In this document: positions 1 to 8,953 of the stretch, piece by piece | Numbering within the stretch: the first letter of the stretch is position 1 | Layout of the letters: every line of letters begins with the position of its first letter | Assembly: GCA_964577615.1 (NCBI GenBank) | Contig: CAZNZW010000005.1 | Span: 1-64,000 of the forward strand | Reading direction: 5' to 3' | DNA length: 64,000 nt | From: QNYZ01 sp964577615 | GTDB lineage: Bacteria; Desulfobacterota; Desulfobacteria; Desulfobacterales; QNYZ01 | Made by a program: the position numbers and the translations under genes | The notes under the pieces: generated by a model | Database searches by the model: none | Told to the model about the DNA's origin: nothing | What the model saw: the letters and a program-made list of their open reading frames with translations, nothing else

Positions 1-2
1 AT

Positions 3-125
3 TACTATAACTTCCCCATCTCAACCGGCCCTTTGGAAGGAACCAATAACAAGATTAAAACCATGCAACGACAAGCGTATGGCTTCCGGGATATGGGTTT
101 TTTTAAGATGAACCTTATTCATTAA
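3..125 (+). mobile_element. 3' end of an ISL3-family transposase gene (cut by window edge)
   Basis: The frame starting at base 3 is open to a TAA at 123-125 and encodes 40 residues. They include PLEGTNNKIK followed by QRQAYGFRDMGFF, the typical C-terminal signature of ISL3/IS204-type DDE transposases; the E of PLEG is probably the last catalytic acid. Only the tail lies in the window, so intactness cannot be judged and no terminal inverted repeat is recognisable. The gene runs convergently into the small secreted-protein gene and overlaps its end by 11 bases. It marks the left edge of the AT-rich polysaccharide region as a site of insertion. Confidence 0.8.
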
Positions 126-420
126 TATACACCACGGTTACATACGAACCTGGAGTATCGGCAGCCGTTTTCATCCAAACTGTTTTTTCTAAAGATAAAG
201 CAGTTAATAAAACCGCCAGTTGTTCATTTTCTCTGTTCGGACTCAGATAAAACTGCACAGTCCCAGTTAAAGGAGCTCCTTTAACAAAGACACGGATCGC
301 GTTATACGCTGGACCAACTGACACAATTGTTGCTTCTGGTATAATCCATGCAAATGCAACGCTTGAAAATGCGATTAAACATGCTGCCAATACTCCGATG
401 ATAATAGATCTTCTACCCAT
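115..420 (-). CDS. Small secreted protein of unknown function
   Basis: Encodes about 101 residues. The start at 420 is chosen because AAGGAG lies six bases upstream; an in-frame ATG at 444 would add eight residues but puts that ribosome site inside the gene. The N-terminus (MGRRSIIIGVLAACLIAFSS then VAFA) is a clear Sec signal peptide with probable cleavage after AFA, leaving an exported protein of about 80 residues. The mature part has no Cys and alternating hydrophobic strands suggestive of a small beta fold. I do not recognise a family. It is probably periplasmic or extracellular. The end overlaps the convergent transposase tail, so the insertion may have reset its 3' end. Confidence 0.6.
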   Translation of the reverse strand: MGRRSIIIGVLAACLIAFSSVAFAWIIPEATIVSVGPAYNAIRVFVKGAPLTGTVQFYLSPNRENEQLAVLLTALSLEKTVWMKTAADTPGSYVTVVYINE

Positions 421-528
421 GATAATCTCCTTTTTAAAATCCATTTACAGGATGATTGTGCCTTCATCAGCACTGATATCTGCGTCCTCTATTCATATTT
501 TCTTGAATAGCCAATAAATCATATGGTT

Positions 529-1398
529 TTATTTTGTTTCCTCAATTATAGTTTCATCTCCGTTGAACTCAGAAATAAACATTTCATATCGCTGTTTTTC
601 ATGCAGGGCAGCCAATTCTTGATTTGTAATAATTGTACCATCTTCATTTTCTATAGCCGGTGCGGCCGGATCATTTTTTACCTGATTCATCTGCTTCAGT
701 TGCTCCCGGTGAAGTGCCGCCAATTCGCTCCTTGTAACAGCGGGCTGAGTTTCCGTTGCCTCTATAACAATTGCATCTGGGTCATTTAATTCTTCCTGTA
801 TCTGCCGCATCTGCTCGGCATGCATTGCCTGTAATTCTGCCCGTGTTACAGCCGGTTGATTCTCTGTGGCTTCAATAACAATCGCATTTGGATCATTTAA
901 CTCTTCCTGTATCTGCCGCATCTGTCTGGCATGCAATTCAGCCAGCTCCTTACGCGTTAACGCAGGTTGAGACTCGGTGGCTGGAATTACGATTTCGTTC
1001 GGATCATTTTTGTCCCGTGCGATCTGCGCCAGCTGCCGTTCGTGGAGGGCGGCTAATTCTGCTCTCGATATACCTGGTTTCCCATCATCAAACAGGGAAT
1101 TTCCATTTGCGACACTTTGATCTTTCTTTTTTCCGATTTCAATATTTTGAAAATCCGAATCTTTAGTTTTATATTCAGCATCAGAAACGCTTAATATATT
1201 ATTTTTTTTCAACCCGCCTTTTTCGCTGTTCTGGCTTTTACCTATAGATTTATCCGTCGAGCCAAAAAAAGTATCTATCTCTTTGAGTTGTGAGCTGATT
1301 CCATCTTGGTTTTCAGAAGTAACGTAGACATACCCCCCTACCGAACAAGCTATAGCAATGAGGACAAAAATAATTGATTTAAAACTTCGCATAAACAC
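529..1398 (-). CDS. Membrane-anchored protein with 37-residue tandem repeats
   Basis: Encodes about 289 residues from a GTG at 1398 (or an ATG at 1392); neither has a clear ribosome site. A short hydrophobic N-terminal segment (IIFVLIAIACSVGGYVYV) should be a signal anchor. A polar linker of about 80 residues follows, then four repeats of about 37 residues and a partial fifth. Each repeat has the pattern R-x-E-L-x-x-L-H-x-x-Q-x-x-Q-I followed by NDPxxIVIxATExQPAxT. The charged helical stretches and the periodic acidic loop suggest a solenoid or extended stalk outside the inner membrane. The family is unknown to me. It is low in GC compared with genes after 5 kb, like the rest of this end. A good sigma70-type promoter lies upstream. 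Confidence 0.7.
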   Translation of the reverse strand: MFMRSFKSIIFVLIAIACSVGGYVYVTSENQDGISSQLKEIDTFFGSTDKSIGKSQNSEKGGLKKNNILSVSDAEYKTKDSDFQNIEIGKKKDQSVANGNSLFDDGKPGISRAELAALHERQLAQIARDKNDPNEIVIPATESQPALTRKELAELHARQMRQIQEELNDPNAIVIEATENQPAVTRAELQAMHAEQMRQIQEELNDPDAIVIEATETQPAVTRSELAALHREQLKQMNQVKNDPAAPAIENEDGTIITNQELAALHEKQRYEMFISEFNGDETIIEETK

Positions 1399-1864
1399 AT
1401 GTATTCTAAAATAATTCTCTAAAACGAAAAATACTATCGGCCATACATTTTATAGCGCTGAAAAATTTATATATCATAAGAGCTATAAAGTCAAGAAACA
1501 CTCCGTTAACAATATTTTTAACAAGCCGCTATTTCAAATTGTGTTAAAAACAGAGCAAAGATGGTTCTGATGAATCACTCTCTGTATTCGCAAAAATCTA
1601 AATTACCATCTCAACCGCACTGAATATTTTCCAAAGCAAATAATATGCCACAAATACATACTTATTTTTTCATCATTGCTAACGATCTATTTTTTTAACG
1701 TTAACATATATTAACTATTTATATTATTCCTTTATTAAAAAATAAACTCCCCGAGATATAGTTAAACATCAATTTGAAAATGACAATTTGTGTAATTAAT
1801 AATACGATTATTCGTAATTCATGAACAGCCATTTACACTAAAAGTGGGGAGATTCACCACTTAT
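1399..1864. other. AT-rich intergenic region without a recognisable gene
   Basis: About 466 bases, strongly AT-rich, between two minus-strand genes. Apart from the promoter at 1466-1494 it holds several A/T-rich palindromes, for example AATAATcgATTATT around 1800-1813 and GTTAAC near 1699. No start codon with a ribosome site leads into a plausible protein on either strand. It resembles the intergenic DNA of a transferred polysaccharide island. Confidence 0.5.
1466..1494 (-). promoter_or_regulatory. Sigma70-type promoter for the repeat protein gene
   Basis: On the minus strand TTGACT (1494-1489) is separated by exactly 17 bases from TATAAA (1471-1466). The predicted transcript starts near 1459 and leaves a leader of about 60 bases before the GTG at 1398. 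Confidence 0.6.
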
Positions 1865-3475
1865 TCATTTTACCTGGCTCAATGTCTGCCCGCTGAGTTC
1901 ATATTCCGAGCCACATTCCTGGCAGATCAGTGAACCATCTTTTAACCGAACACCACAGTTGCACATCCATCCTTTTATTCGTGCCGGATTTCCCGCCATC
2001 AGGCCAAAATCTGGTACATCTCCGATAACAACGGCTCCAGCGGCAATAAATGCAAACGCACCGATCGTATTCCCGCAGACAATCGTTGCATTTGCTCCTA
2101 TTGTGGCCCCCTGTTTAACCATAGTGCGTTTTATCTCTTTTTTCCGGGGAATCGCACTTCTGGGATTGTAGACATTGGTAAAGACCATGGAGGGGCCGCA
2201 AAACACATTATCTTCCAGCGATACCCCCTTATAGATAGACACATTATTCTGAATCTTACAGCCGTTGCCGATTGTCACATCCGGACCGATAACAACATTC
2301 TGGCCGATATTACAGTTCTCACCGATCACCGAATTTTTAATGACATGGCTGAAATGCCAGACTTTTGTTCCATCACCGACATTGACATTTTCATCGATAA
2401 CAGCTGTTTTGTCAATAAACACATTTTTCCCAAACTGCGCCCTCTTAGAAAATTCATCAGCGGCTTTGGCCCCATTCATTTCACAAGGATTTGACACTTC
2501 CACATCCAGTGACCGCTGAGACGCCTTCAACACCTGCAGCACACGCAATCCTTCCCGGCCGTCTGTTTTGGGGTGGGCCCCGATCTTGATACAATCCAGA
2601 AAATGTTTACACTCCAGCTTCAAAGGTTCGTCTTCTGGTATCTGAATTCGCTCCGCATTGCCCTTTACTGGAACAGGCTCATTCCTCTCCCAGTTAATCT
2701 GGTGTGGATAAATGAGCAGTTTATCTTGCCAGGGTTGGGTATCGTCAAACACAGCCATTTTTTTCTCACCCACGACAACCAGTTTCTGTTCTTTATAAGG
2801 ATGCAGCCAGGAAACAAATATATGTGCCTGCAAACCGGATGGAAATTTAAGGTGCGTGGTTGTAATATCCGCTATTTTTTTATGGAGATAATTACCCCCT
2901 GTTGCTGAAACAGACTCCGGTTCTTCTCCCGCAAGCGACAAAATCATGGAAATATCATGCGGTGCAAAAGACCACAAAATATTTTCCTCCCGGCGAATTT
3001 TTCCCAGATTAAGACGGTTGGAATAGATATAATTGATTCGGCCCAATTCCCCGGCATCCGCCATTTTTTTTAGATGGACAAAAATCGGATGGTACTGGAG
3101 CAAATGGCCGACCATGAGTGTTAAATTCCGTTTTTCAGCCAAATCAATAAGGGTTTCACCATCTTCAGGATCCAGGACCAGAGGTTTTTCAATATAGACA
3201 TGCTTACCGGCCAGCAAGACTTCACGGGCCAGATTAAAATGGGTTTCGGCCGGCGTGGCCAGTACAACGCCGTCTATATCTGTTCGGCCCAACACCTCAC
3301 TGAGAGCCATGCAGGTGTCAATGTCAGGATACTGGGCGCTGAAATCATCAAGAACTGATCTTCTCTTGTCGCAGATCAGTCCCAGCACTCCTAAATCATG
3401 ATAATTTCGGACAAGATTTTTCCCCCAGTAGCCCGATCCGACAACTGCAATAGATAATTGATTGCTCACTGCCAT
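1865..3475 (-). CDS. Fused Gfo/Idh/MocA dehydrogenase and hexapeptide acetyltransferase (WlbA-WlbB-like)
   Basis: Encodes 536 residues. Residues 1-330 are an NAD(P)-dependent sugar dehydrogenase: Rossmann motif VVGSGYWG near residue 11, then the EKPL motif near 96. Residues 350-515 are a left-handed beta-helix with hexapeptide repeats (VIGENCNIGQNVVIG) as in UDP-GlcNAc3NA N-acetyltransferases. The end carries a four-Cys zinc-ribbon-like motif (CNCG...CQEC). In known pathways to 2,3-diacetamido uronic acids these two activities flank an aminotransferase, and a DegT aminotransferase is encoded in this operon, so the substrate is probably a UDP-GlcNAc-derived uronic acid. The start is supported by AAGGA upstream. 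Each half is full length, so this is a true fusion and not a readthrough of fragments. Confidence 0.85.
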   Translation of the reverse strand: MAVSNQLSIAVVGSGYWGKNLVRNYHDLGVLGLICDKRRSVLDDFSAQYPDIDTCMALSEVLGRTDIDGVVLATPAETHFNLAREVLLAGKHVYIEKPLVLDPEDGETLIDLAEKRNLTLMVGHLLQYHPIFVHLKKMADAGELGRINYIYSNRLNLGKIRREENILWSFAPHDISMILSLAGEEPESVSATGGNYLHKKIADITTTHLKFPSGLQAHIFVSWLHPYKEQKLVVVGEKKMAVFDDTQPWQDKLLIYPHQINWERNEPVPVKGNAERIQIPEDEPLKLECKHFLDCIKIGAHPKTDGREGLRVLQVLKASQRSLDVEVSNPCEMNGAKAADEFSKRAQFGKNVFIDKTAVIDENVNVGDGTKVWHFSHVIKNSVIGENCNIGQNVVIGPDVTIGNGCKIQNNVSIYKGVSLEDNVFCGPSMVFTNVYNPRSAIPRKKEIKRTMVKQGATIGANATIVCGNTIGAFAFIAAGAVVIGDVPDFGLMAGNPARIKGWMCNCGVRLKDGSLICQECGSEYELSGQTLSQVK

Positions 3476-3578
3476 TATTATCCTTTCATGTAAATTTTAA
3501 GCTTGAACTAACACTGATAATCAGATCAAACCTAATCAATTCCATTTTTACAGTTATAAAAGGCCAAAAAATACGCTC

Positions 3579-4627
3579 TTACACATGTTTACCATTGTAA
3601 ATGCTTGTTGGTTTTCTGTTTTCATTCATATATTCAACGATTAGGGCAACTATCAACATTAAAAATAACCCGATAACAGCTGACATAATTATATTAATTG
3701 TTTTTCTGGGCTTAACCGGGTTCGGCTCGCAAGTGGGAGGCTGCAATATTTGGATATTCTGAATACTGTTCATTTGAAATAACAAATGTTTCATTTTTTG
3801 ATCGATATCAGCTATATCGGTTTCAACTTTTTCAAGGTTCAAGGCAACATCTTCCTTCTTTAAAATATACGTACTGAGTTGGTCCTTATAATTATTTGAA
3901 AGCGCCAGATTGCTTTGGATCGAATTACTGTAAAGCATTGCGGAGAGGACGTTGTTTTTGTTAGTATTCTCAGACAAAAAGTTATCCCGCTTATCCCGCA
4001 GAAGCCGGGTACTTTTGTTTACTTCTTCAATCTCATTGTTCAGTTGGCTGATCCGTGCTTCTAAATTTTTAATGGTATTTATATATGAAGATTTTACCGC
4101 CTCCATTTTTTTTATTTCATTTTTTTTAATTTCCAATTGAAATTCATATAAAGATCGATGGTAATCAACTATTTTCGCATATTCCTTAAGAAGTAAATTT
4201 TTCAGGACTGTCAAAACAATGCGTCCCTGCTCACAATCGATTGTTTCATAATATATTTTAAGTATATTAGACCCTTTTTCTACGGATAGCTTGAGATTAA
4301 GCTTATCCGGATTTTTTTTTCTGATGGTGTCTTCAGTGCTTGGATAATTTGATCATTGAAGGACCCCGCCATTACCATGGCTTTTATATTTTGCACAGAA
4401 TCAATATAAATATTTTTTTCAGAACCACTCTGGCTGATTTTTAAAATACCCGGCTGTACCACCATATCGACACGGTATATCTTCGGTAAAATATAATTAA
4501 TAACCGCCGCACATAAAATACAACTGAGCGTACCGCCAATTATAAGCTTTTTCCTTTTCCACAACACGCGGAAGATATCAACTATGTCGATTTCATCTCT
4601 GAATTGATTATTTTGTGTTTCTACCAT
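3579..4627 (-). pseudogene. Wzz-like polysaccharide chain-length determinant, split by a frameshift
   Basis: The first frame (from 4627, with GAGG five to six bases upstream) encodes a cytoplasmic tail, a TM helix (IIGGTLSCILCAAVINYIL) and the start of the periplasmic domain, then stops at 4280. The other frame runs through 4215-4310 without a stop and continues to 3579: a coiled-coil periplasmic domain (residues KNEIKKMEAVKSS onward), a Pro-rich PNPVKPRK motif and a second TM helix. That is the full Wzz/LPS O-antigen chain-length layout, and the joined length of about 349 residues is normal for the family. The frames meet in a run of nine A on the coding strand, and one extra A would restore a single gene. 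It may be a real inactivation, phase variation, programmed slippage or a read error. Confidence 0.8.
4312..4320 (-). repeat. A9 homopolymer at the Wzz frame junction
   Basis: Nine T on the plus strand, read as nine A in the coding strand (codons gaa aaa aaa atc). Reading the last A twice moves into the frame that encodes the rest of the Wzz protein. The run also contains the classic minus-one slippery heptamer A-AAA-AAA. Confidence 0.85.
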
Positions 4628-4894
4628 GTAATCCTCATTTAAAAAACTACCCATTGGCATGCAAAAAGGACAGAGAAACAGGGTAAGTGATCTTTTCGGC
4701 CAGCTTGTCCCCGATTCTGTTTCTCACCTTTCTGCGTTAAACTCAGCCCTATTCAATGGGCCTGCCCATGCAGCTCTAAGTGTTCGCTAAAAGGTAATCA
4801 GCTGATTATTTATGAAAAGGCATACTAATTGTTACTATAGGTATTGTCGCCAAAAATCAAATCCCGTTTTGTCCCCCTTATAGAAATATTTTAT

Positions 4895-5698
4895 CTACAA
4901 AACATCAGCAAACTGAGGTTTCAGCTTTTGAAAAATAATCGCGCCAATGACAAAAGTAACCGAGGCAATTAACCAGAAATAAACCGTTTGGCGCGGGTGT
5001 GCCCAGAAGGGAATAGAATAGATAAATGACTCCCGGTATCCCTGCACCACGTAGAACATCGGATTGAGTTTAAACGCCAGCTGCCATTTGGCCGGCATGA
5101 TGTGAATGTCCCAGAAAATCGGCGTGGCCCAGAAACCGATCTGGATAATAACCCCGGCAATCTGCCCGACATCCCGGATGAAAACGTTCAGGGAAGACAC
5201 GATCCAGGCGACCCCCAGCCCCAGAATAATCAGACAGAACAGATAATAGAAAAACTGCAGAAAATAAACGCTGAACGGCAGACGGTTGAGCACGATCAAT
5301 CCCAGCAGAACCACCAGAAAAACGAGGTGCGTTATCAGGCAGGAAACAATTTTGACCACGGGAAGGATCTGGGGGAAAAAAAGTGTTTTCTTGATCAGGT
5401 GGGCATGGGCTACAATGATTCCCGCCGATCCGGTAATAATCTCGGAAAAAACAAACCAGGAAGCCATCCCTGCGGTCAACCAGACGACAAACGGGACATT
5501 ATTCAGTGGTTTGGTCCGAAATCCCACGCTGAATACCACCCAGAGAACCAGGATCAGCACCAAAGGGTTTATAAAGGTCCAGATAAACCCCAGGAAAGAC
5601 CCCACGTATTGCGCCGCCACTTCCCGCCGTGCCATCGATCCGATGAGGTAGCGCTGCGTAAAGATCAGACGGATAAAATTGTAAAAGCTTTTAACCAT
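4895..5698 (-). CDS. ABC-2 type polysaccharide export permease
   Basis: Encodes 267 residues from the ATG at 5698, which overlaps the rmlD stop by eight bases (translational coupling); a longer frame to 5788 lies wholly inside rmlD. It has about six membrane helices and a cytoplasmic N-terminal amphipathic region (YLIGSMARREVAAQYVGS), the hallmark of Wzm/KpsM-type permeases that export O-antigen or capsule across the inner membrane with a Wzt/KpsT ATPase. No ATPase gene follows; the next gene in the operon is the Wzz-like one. Permease plus Wzz is an unusual mix, because Wzz normally serves the Wzy-dependent route. The ATPase must lie outside the window or be lost. Confidence 0.85.
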   Translation of the reverse strand: MVKSFYNFIRLIFTQRYLIGSMARREVAAQYVGSFLGFIWTFINPLVLILVLWVVFSVGFRTKPLNNVPFVVWLTAGMASWFVFSEIITGSAGIIVAHAHLIKKTLFFPQILPVVKIVSCLITHLVFLVVLLGLIVLNRLPFSVYFLQFFYYLFCLIILGLGVAWIVSSLNVFIRDVGQIAGVIIQIGFWATPIFWDIHIMPAKWQLAFKLNPMFYVVQGYRESFIYSIPFWAHPRQTVYFWLIASVTFVIGAIIFQKLKPQFADVL

Positions 5699-6590
5699 GA
5701 CGCTCGCTTTCGTCCAGTAAAACAGCATCCAGCATTTCCGCCAGGCTTTCCTCCCACGGGCGTGTACGGACACCGAATACCGCTTCAAGCCGACGGCAGT
5801 CGAGAACGGAGTTGGCCGGGCGTTCGGCCGGTGTGGGATAATCGGCCGTCGTGATCGGACGAACCTTTTTTACCTTTAATGGTATTATTGTTCCGGCAAT
5901 CTTAAAAATCTTTTCCGTAAGCCCATGCCAGGTGGTACTGCCCCGGCCGCAATAATGATACGTCCCCCACCCATCCTGCAACCCGCCGGTAATCCTGCCG
6001 GAAACAGCAAGGATCGCATCGGCCAGATCGGCGGCATAGGTGGGGCACCCCCGCTGATCGGCGACAACGCTTAGGGTTTCCCGCTCCCTGCCCAGGCGCA
6101 GCATGGTCTTGACGAAATTATGCCCATGCACGCCGTACAGCCAGGCGGTCCGGATGATGATATGCTCGGCCAGGCGCTGACGGACAGCATCATCACCGGC
6201 AGCCTTGCTTTTCCCGTAAACACCGAGCGGGGATACCGGGTCAGATTCGAGATAGGGGCGTTTTCTGCTGCCATCAAAGACATAATCCGTCGATACCTGA
6301 ATCATGGGAATGTCGCGTGCCGCGCAGGCATCGGCCAGATAGCCGGGGCCTTTGGCGTTCACGGCATAAGCGAGTTCCGGTTCTTCCTCCGCCCTGTCAA
6401 CGGCTGTATAAGCCGACGCATTGATCACCAGATCCGGAGCGGATCTTTCCACCTGAAGGGCAACCTGCGCCGGGTCCGTGATATTAAAATCCGGCAGGTC
6501 AACGCTTTCCACCGTGAATCCGGCCCGCACGCTTTTCTCTCCCAGCGCCCACCCCAGCTGTCCGTTTGATCCGATAATAAGCAGTTTCAT
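5691..6590 (-). CDS. rmlD: dTDP-4-dehydrorhamnose reductase
   Basis: Encodes 299 residues. Reduces dTDP-4-keto-L-rhamnose to dTDP-L-rhamnose with NAD(P)H. Visible are the N-terminal nucleotide motif GSNGQLG, the STDYVFDG segment and the YGKSK (YxxxK) catalytic pair of the extended short-chain dehydrogenases. The start at 6590 (MKLLIIGSNGQLG) gives the normal length and sits 16 bases after the rmlA stop; the longer frame would begin inside rmlA. RmlA is adjacent, but rmlB and rmlC are not in the window and must be elsewhere if dTDP-rhamnose is made. Confidence 0.92.
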   Translation of the reverse strand: MKLLIIGSNGQLGWALGEKSVRAGFTVESVDLPDFNITDPAQVALQVERSAPDLVINASAYTAVDRAEEEPELAYAVNAKGPGYLADACAARDIPMIQVSTDYVFDGSRKRPYLESDPVSPLGVYGKSKAAGDDAVRQRLAEHIIIRTAWLYGVHGHNFVKTMLRLGRERETLSVVADQRGCPTYAADLADAILAVSGRITGGLQDGWGTYHYCGRGSTTWHGLTEKIFKIAGTIIPLKVKKVRPITTADYPTPAERPANSVLDCRRLEAVFGVRTRPWEESLAEMLDAVLLDESERHG

Positions 6591-6606
6591 AAATATTCTG
6601 TCTTGT

Positions 6607-7494
6607 TTATTGCATCGGCACCGATGCGTCCGTATCAATCATATCAAGGAGATATCGGCCGTAACCGTTCTTCTTCAGCGGTGTTGCCAGCCGGGCCACC
6701 TGATCAGTGTTGATATATCCTTTCCGGTAGGCGATTTCCTCAACACACGCGACCTTCAGCCCCTGCCGTTTTTCGATCACTTCGATGAAACTCGATGCCT
6801 CCATGAGGCTTTCGTGGGTGCCGGTGTCCAGCCATGCCACCCCGCGGCCGAGTTTTTCCACGGCCAGCTGGCCGCTCTCCAGATAGACCCGGTTGACATC
6901 GGTAATTTCAAGCTCTCCCCGGTCGGACGGTTGAATCTGTCCGGCAATGTCGAGCACCTGGTTATCGTAAAAATAGAGGCCGGTCACCGCCCAGTTGGAC
7001 TGGGGGCTGACCGGTTTTTCTTCCAGGCGGATCGCCCGCCCTGCATCATCGAAGGTGACGATGCCGTACCGTTCCGGATCGCGCACCCAGTAGCCGAATA
7101 TTTTCGCGCCTGTTTTCAAATCCGCCGCCCGGGTGACTTTCTCCGAGAGACCATGGCCATAGTAAATATTATCGCCCAGCACCAGACAAACCTGATCATT
7201 TCCAACAAATTGCCGCCCGATAATAAACGCCTGAGCCAGCCCTTCCGGCCGGGGCTGCGGGGCATAGGAAAAAGAAAGTCCCCACTGGGCGCCATCCTTG
7301 AGCAGGGCTTCAAACCGCGGCAAATCTTCCGGTGTCGAGATGATCAGTATCTCACGGATCCCCGCCAGCATTAAAACGGAAAGCGGGTAGTAGATCATCG
7401 GTTTGTCGTAAACCGGCAGCAGTTGTTTGCTGACAACGGTCGTAATCGGATACAGCCGGGTACCGGATCCGCCGGCCAGGATAATCCCCTTCAT
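6607..7494 (-). CDS. rmlA: Glucose-1-phosphate thymidylyltransferase
   Basis: Encodes 295 residues, the usual length. Makes dTDP-glucose from glucose-1-phosphate and dTTP, the first step to dTDP-rhamnose. The N-terminal nucleotide-binding signature LAGGSGTRLYP is intact, followed by QLLPVYDKPMIYYPL; the LGDN motif and EEKP near the middle complete the RmlA pattern. AGGAG lies eight bases before the ATG. It stands 19 bases downstream of the UDP-glucose dehydrogenase gene in the same operon. Confidence 0.94.
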   Translation of the reverse strand: MKGIILAGGSGTRLYPITTVVSKQLLPVYDKPMIYYPLSVLMLAGIREILIISTPEDLPRFEALLKDGAQWGLSFSYAPQPRPEGLAQAFIIGRQFVGNDQVCLVLGDNIYYGHGLSEKVTRAADLKTGAKIFGYWVRDPERYGIVTFDDAGRAIRLEEKPVSPQSNWAVTGLYFYDNQVLDIAGQIQPSDRGELEITDVNRVYLESGQLAVEKLGRGVAWLDTGTHESLMEASSFIEVIEKRQGLKVACVEEIAYRKGYINTDQVARLATPLKKNGYGRYLLDMIDTDASVPMQ

Positions 7495-7513
7495 AAATCG
7501 ATCTCCTGTTTAT

Positions 7514-8899
7514 CTATTCGAGATGGGTCAGCGGCGGCTTGCCGATGGGATAGACGTTAAAACCGATGTCAAAGCAATGCTGATGGTCGATAATATTGCG
7601 GCCATCAAAAATAAACGCCGGTTTGACCATCCCGGCAAATATTTTTTCATAGTCAAGGGTTTTATACTGATCCCACTCCGTCAGCACGGCAATGGCATGA
7701 CATCCCGATGCCGCCTGGTATGGATCTTCAACATACGCCACCCGACCGTCGGCATCAGCCAGATCATTTCGGGCATTGCCCAGGGCCTTGGGGTCTGAAA
7801 TCACCAGATCGGCCTGTTCTTCCAGAAGCCGCCTGGCAATATAGATGGCCGGGCTCTCCCTGGTATCGCCGGTATTGGCTTTAAACGCAAAACCAAAAAT
7901 GCCGATCCGTTTGCCGGCCAGCGTATTAAACATGGCCTGAAGCATGTTTTCCACAAACCGTTCCTTCTGATAGGCGTTGATTCTGACGATACTGTGCAGG
8001 TAATCGGCCACTTCGTCCAGGCCGTAGCTCTTGCTGATATAGACAAGATTTAAAATATCCTTTTTAAAGCAGGACCCGCCAAAACCGATACTGGCGTTGA
8101 GATACCGGGACCCGATCCTGGGATCCATGCCGGCGGCCCGGGCCACATTGGCCACATCCGCCTCACTCTTTTCGCAGATCGCCGAAATGGCATTAATCGT
8201 TGAAATGCGCTGAGACAGAAAAACATTGGATACCAGTTTCGACAGTTCGCTGCTCCAGACATCCGAAGTAACAATTCTTTCCATTGGCACCCAGTTCGCA
8301 TAAATATCAACCACCTGCTGCCGGGCGGCGATACCGGAATCGGTCAACCGGGATCCGACCAGAACACGGTCCGGTTTCAGCAGATCGTTGATCGCCGTCC
8401 CTTCGGCCAGGAACTCGGGATTGGACAGAACATCAAAGTGCAGGTGCCGGTTATTCGAATTGAGAATCCGTTCCATGGCCAGGGCCGTTCGCACGGGCAG
8501 CGTGCTTTTCTCCACCACGATTTTCGATGAATCCGAACAGGCCAGAATCTGGCGGGCGGTTTTTTCCCAGTATTGCAGGTCCGCCGCCATGCCGGCGCCG
8601 ACGCCAAAGGTCTTGGTCGGCGTATTGACGCTGACAAAAATGATATCCGCTTCCCGGATGTTGTTTTCGATATCCGTGCTGAAAAAGAGATTTTTCCCGC
8701 GTACCGCCTTGACAATCTCATCCAGACCCGGCTCGTAAATCGGCAGCCGGTCCGAATTCCACTCGTCAATGCGCCGGGCATTGATGTCAACCAGGGTGAC
8801 CCGGTAATGGGGGCATTTGTAGGCAATCATCGCCATGGTGGGCCCCCCCACATACCCGGCGCCGATGCAGAGAAGATTTTGCTTAAAGTCTTCCGTCAT
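7514..8899 (-). CDS. ugd: UDP-glucose 6-dehydrogenase
   Basis: Encodes 461 residues. Oxidises UDP-glucose to UDP-glucuronate with two NAD+. The N-terminal Rossmann motif is GAGYVGGP (residues 13-20), VNTPTK lies near 92, and the catalytic Cys is C277 in GFGGSCFKKDI. The length and the YKCPHYRVTLVD stretch resemble the longer animal-type UGDH group more than short bacterial Ugd enzymes. The product would feed the uronic acid branch together with the fused dehydrogenase-acetyltransferase and DegT aminotransferase of the operon. AAGGAG lies seven bases before the start. Confidence 0.93.
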   Translation of the reverse strand: MTEDFKQNLLCIGAGYVGGPTMAMIAYKCPHYRVTLVDINARRIDEWNSDRLPIYEPGLDEIVKAVRGKNLFFSTDIENNIREADIIFVSVNTPTKTFGVGAGMAADLQYWEKTARQILACSDSSKIVVEKSTLPVRTALAMERILNSNNRHLHFDVLSNPEFLAEGTAINDLLKPDRVLVGSRLTDSGIAARQQVVDIYANWVPMERIVTSDVWSSELSKLVSNVFLSQRISTINAISAICEKSEADVANVARAAGMDPRIGSRYLNASIGFGGSCFKKDILNLVYISKSYGLDEVADYLHSIVRINAYQKERFVENMLQAMFNTLAGKRIGIFGFAFKANTGDTRESPAIYIARRLLEEQADLVISDPKALGNARNDLADADGRVAYVEDPYQAASGCHAIAVLTEWDQYKTLDYEKIFAGMVKPAFIFDGRNIIDHQHCFDIGFNVYPIGKPPLTHLE

Positions 8900-8953
8900 C
8901 TGAATGCTCCTTCCCGTTTCTCATTCGCAGGTTTTCTCATATATACATCACTT

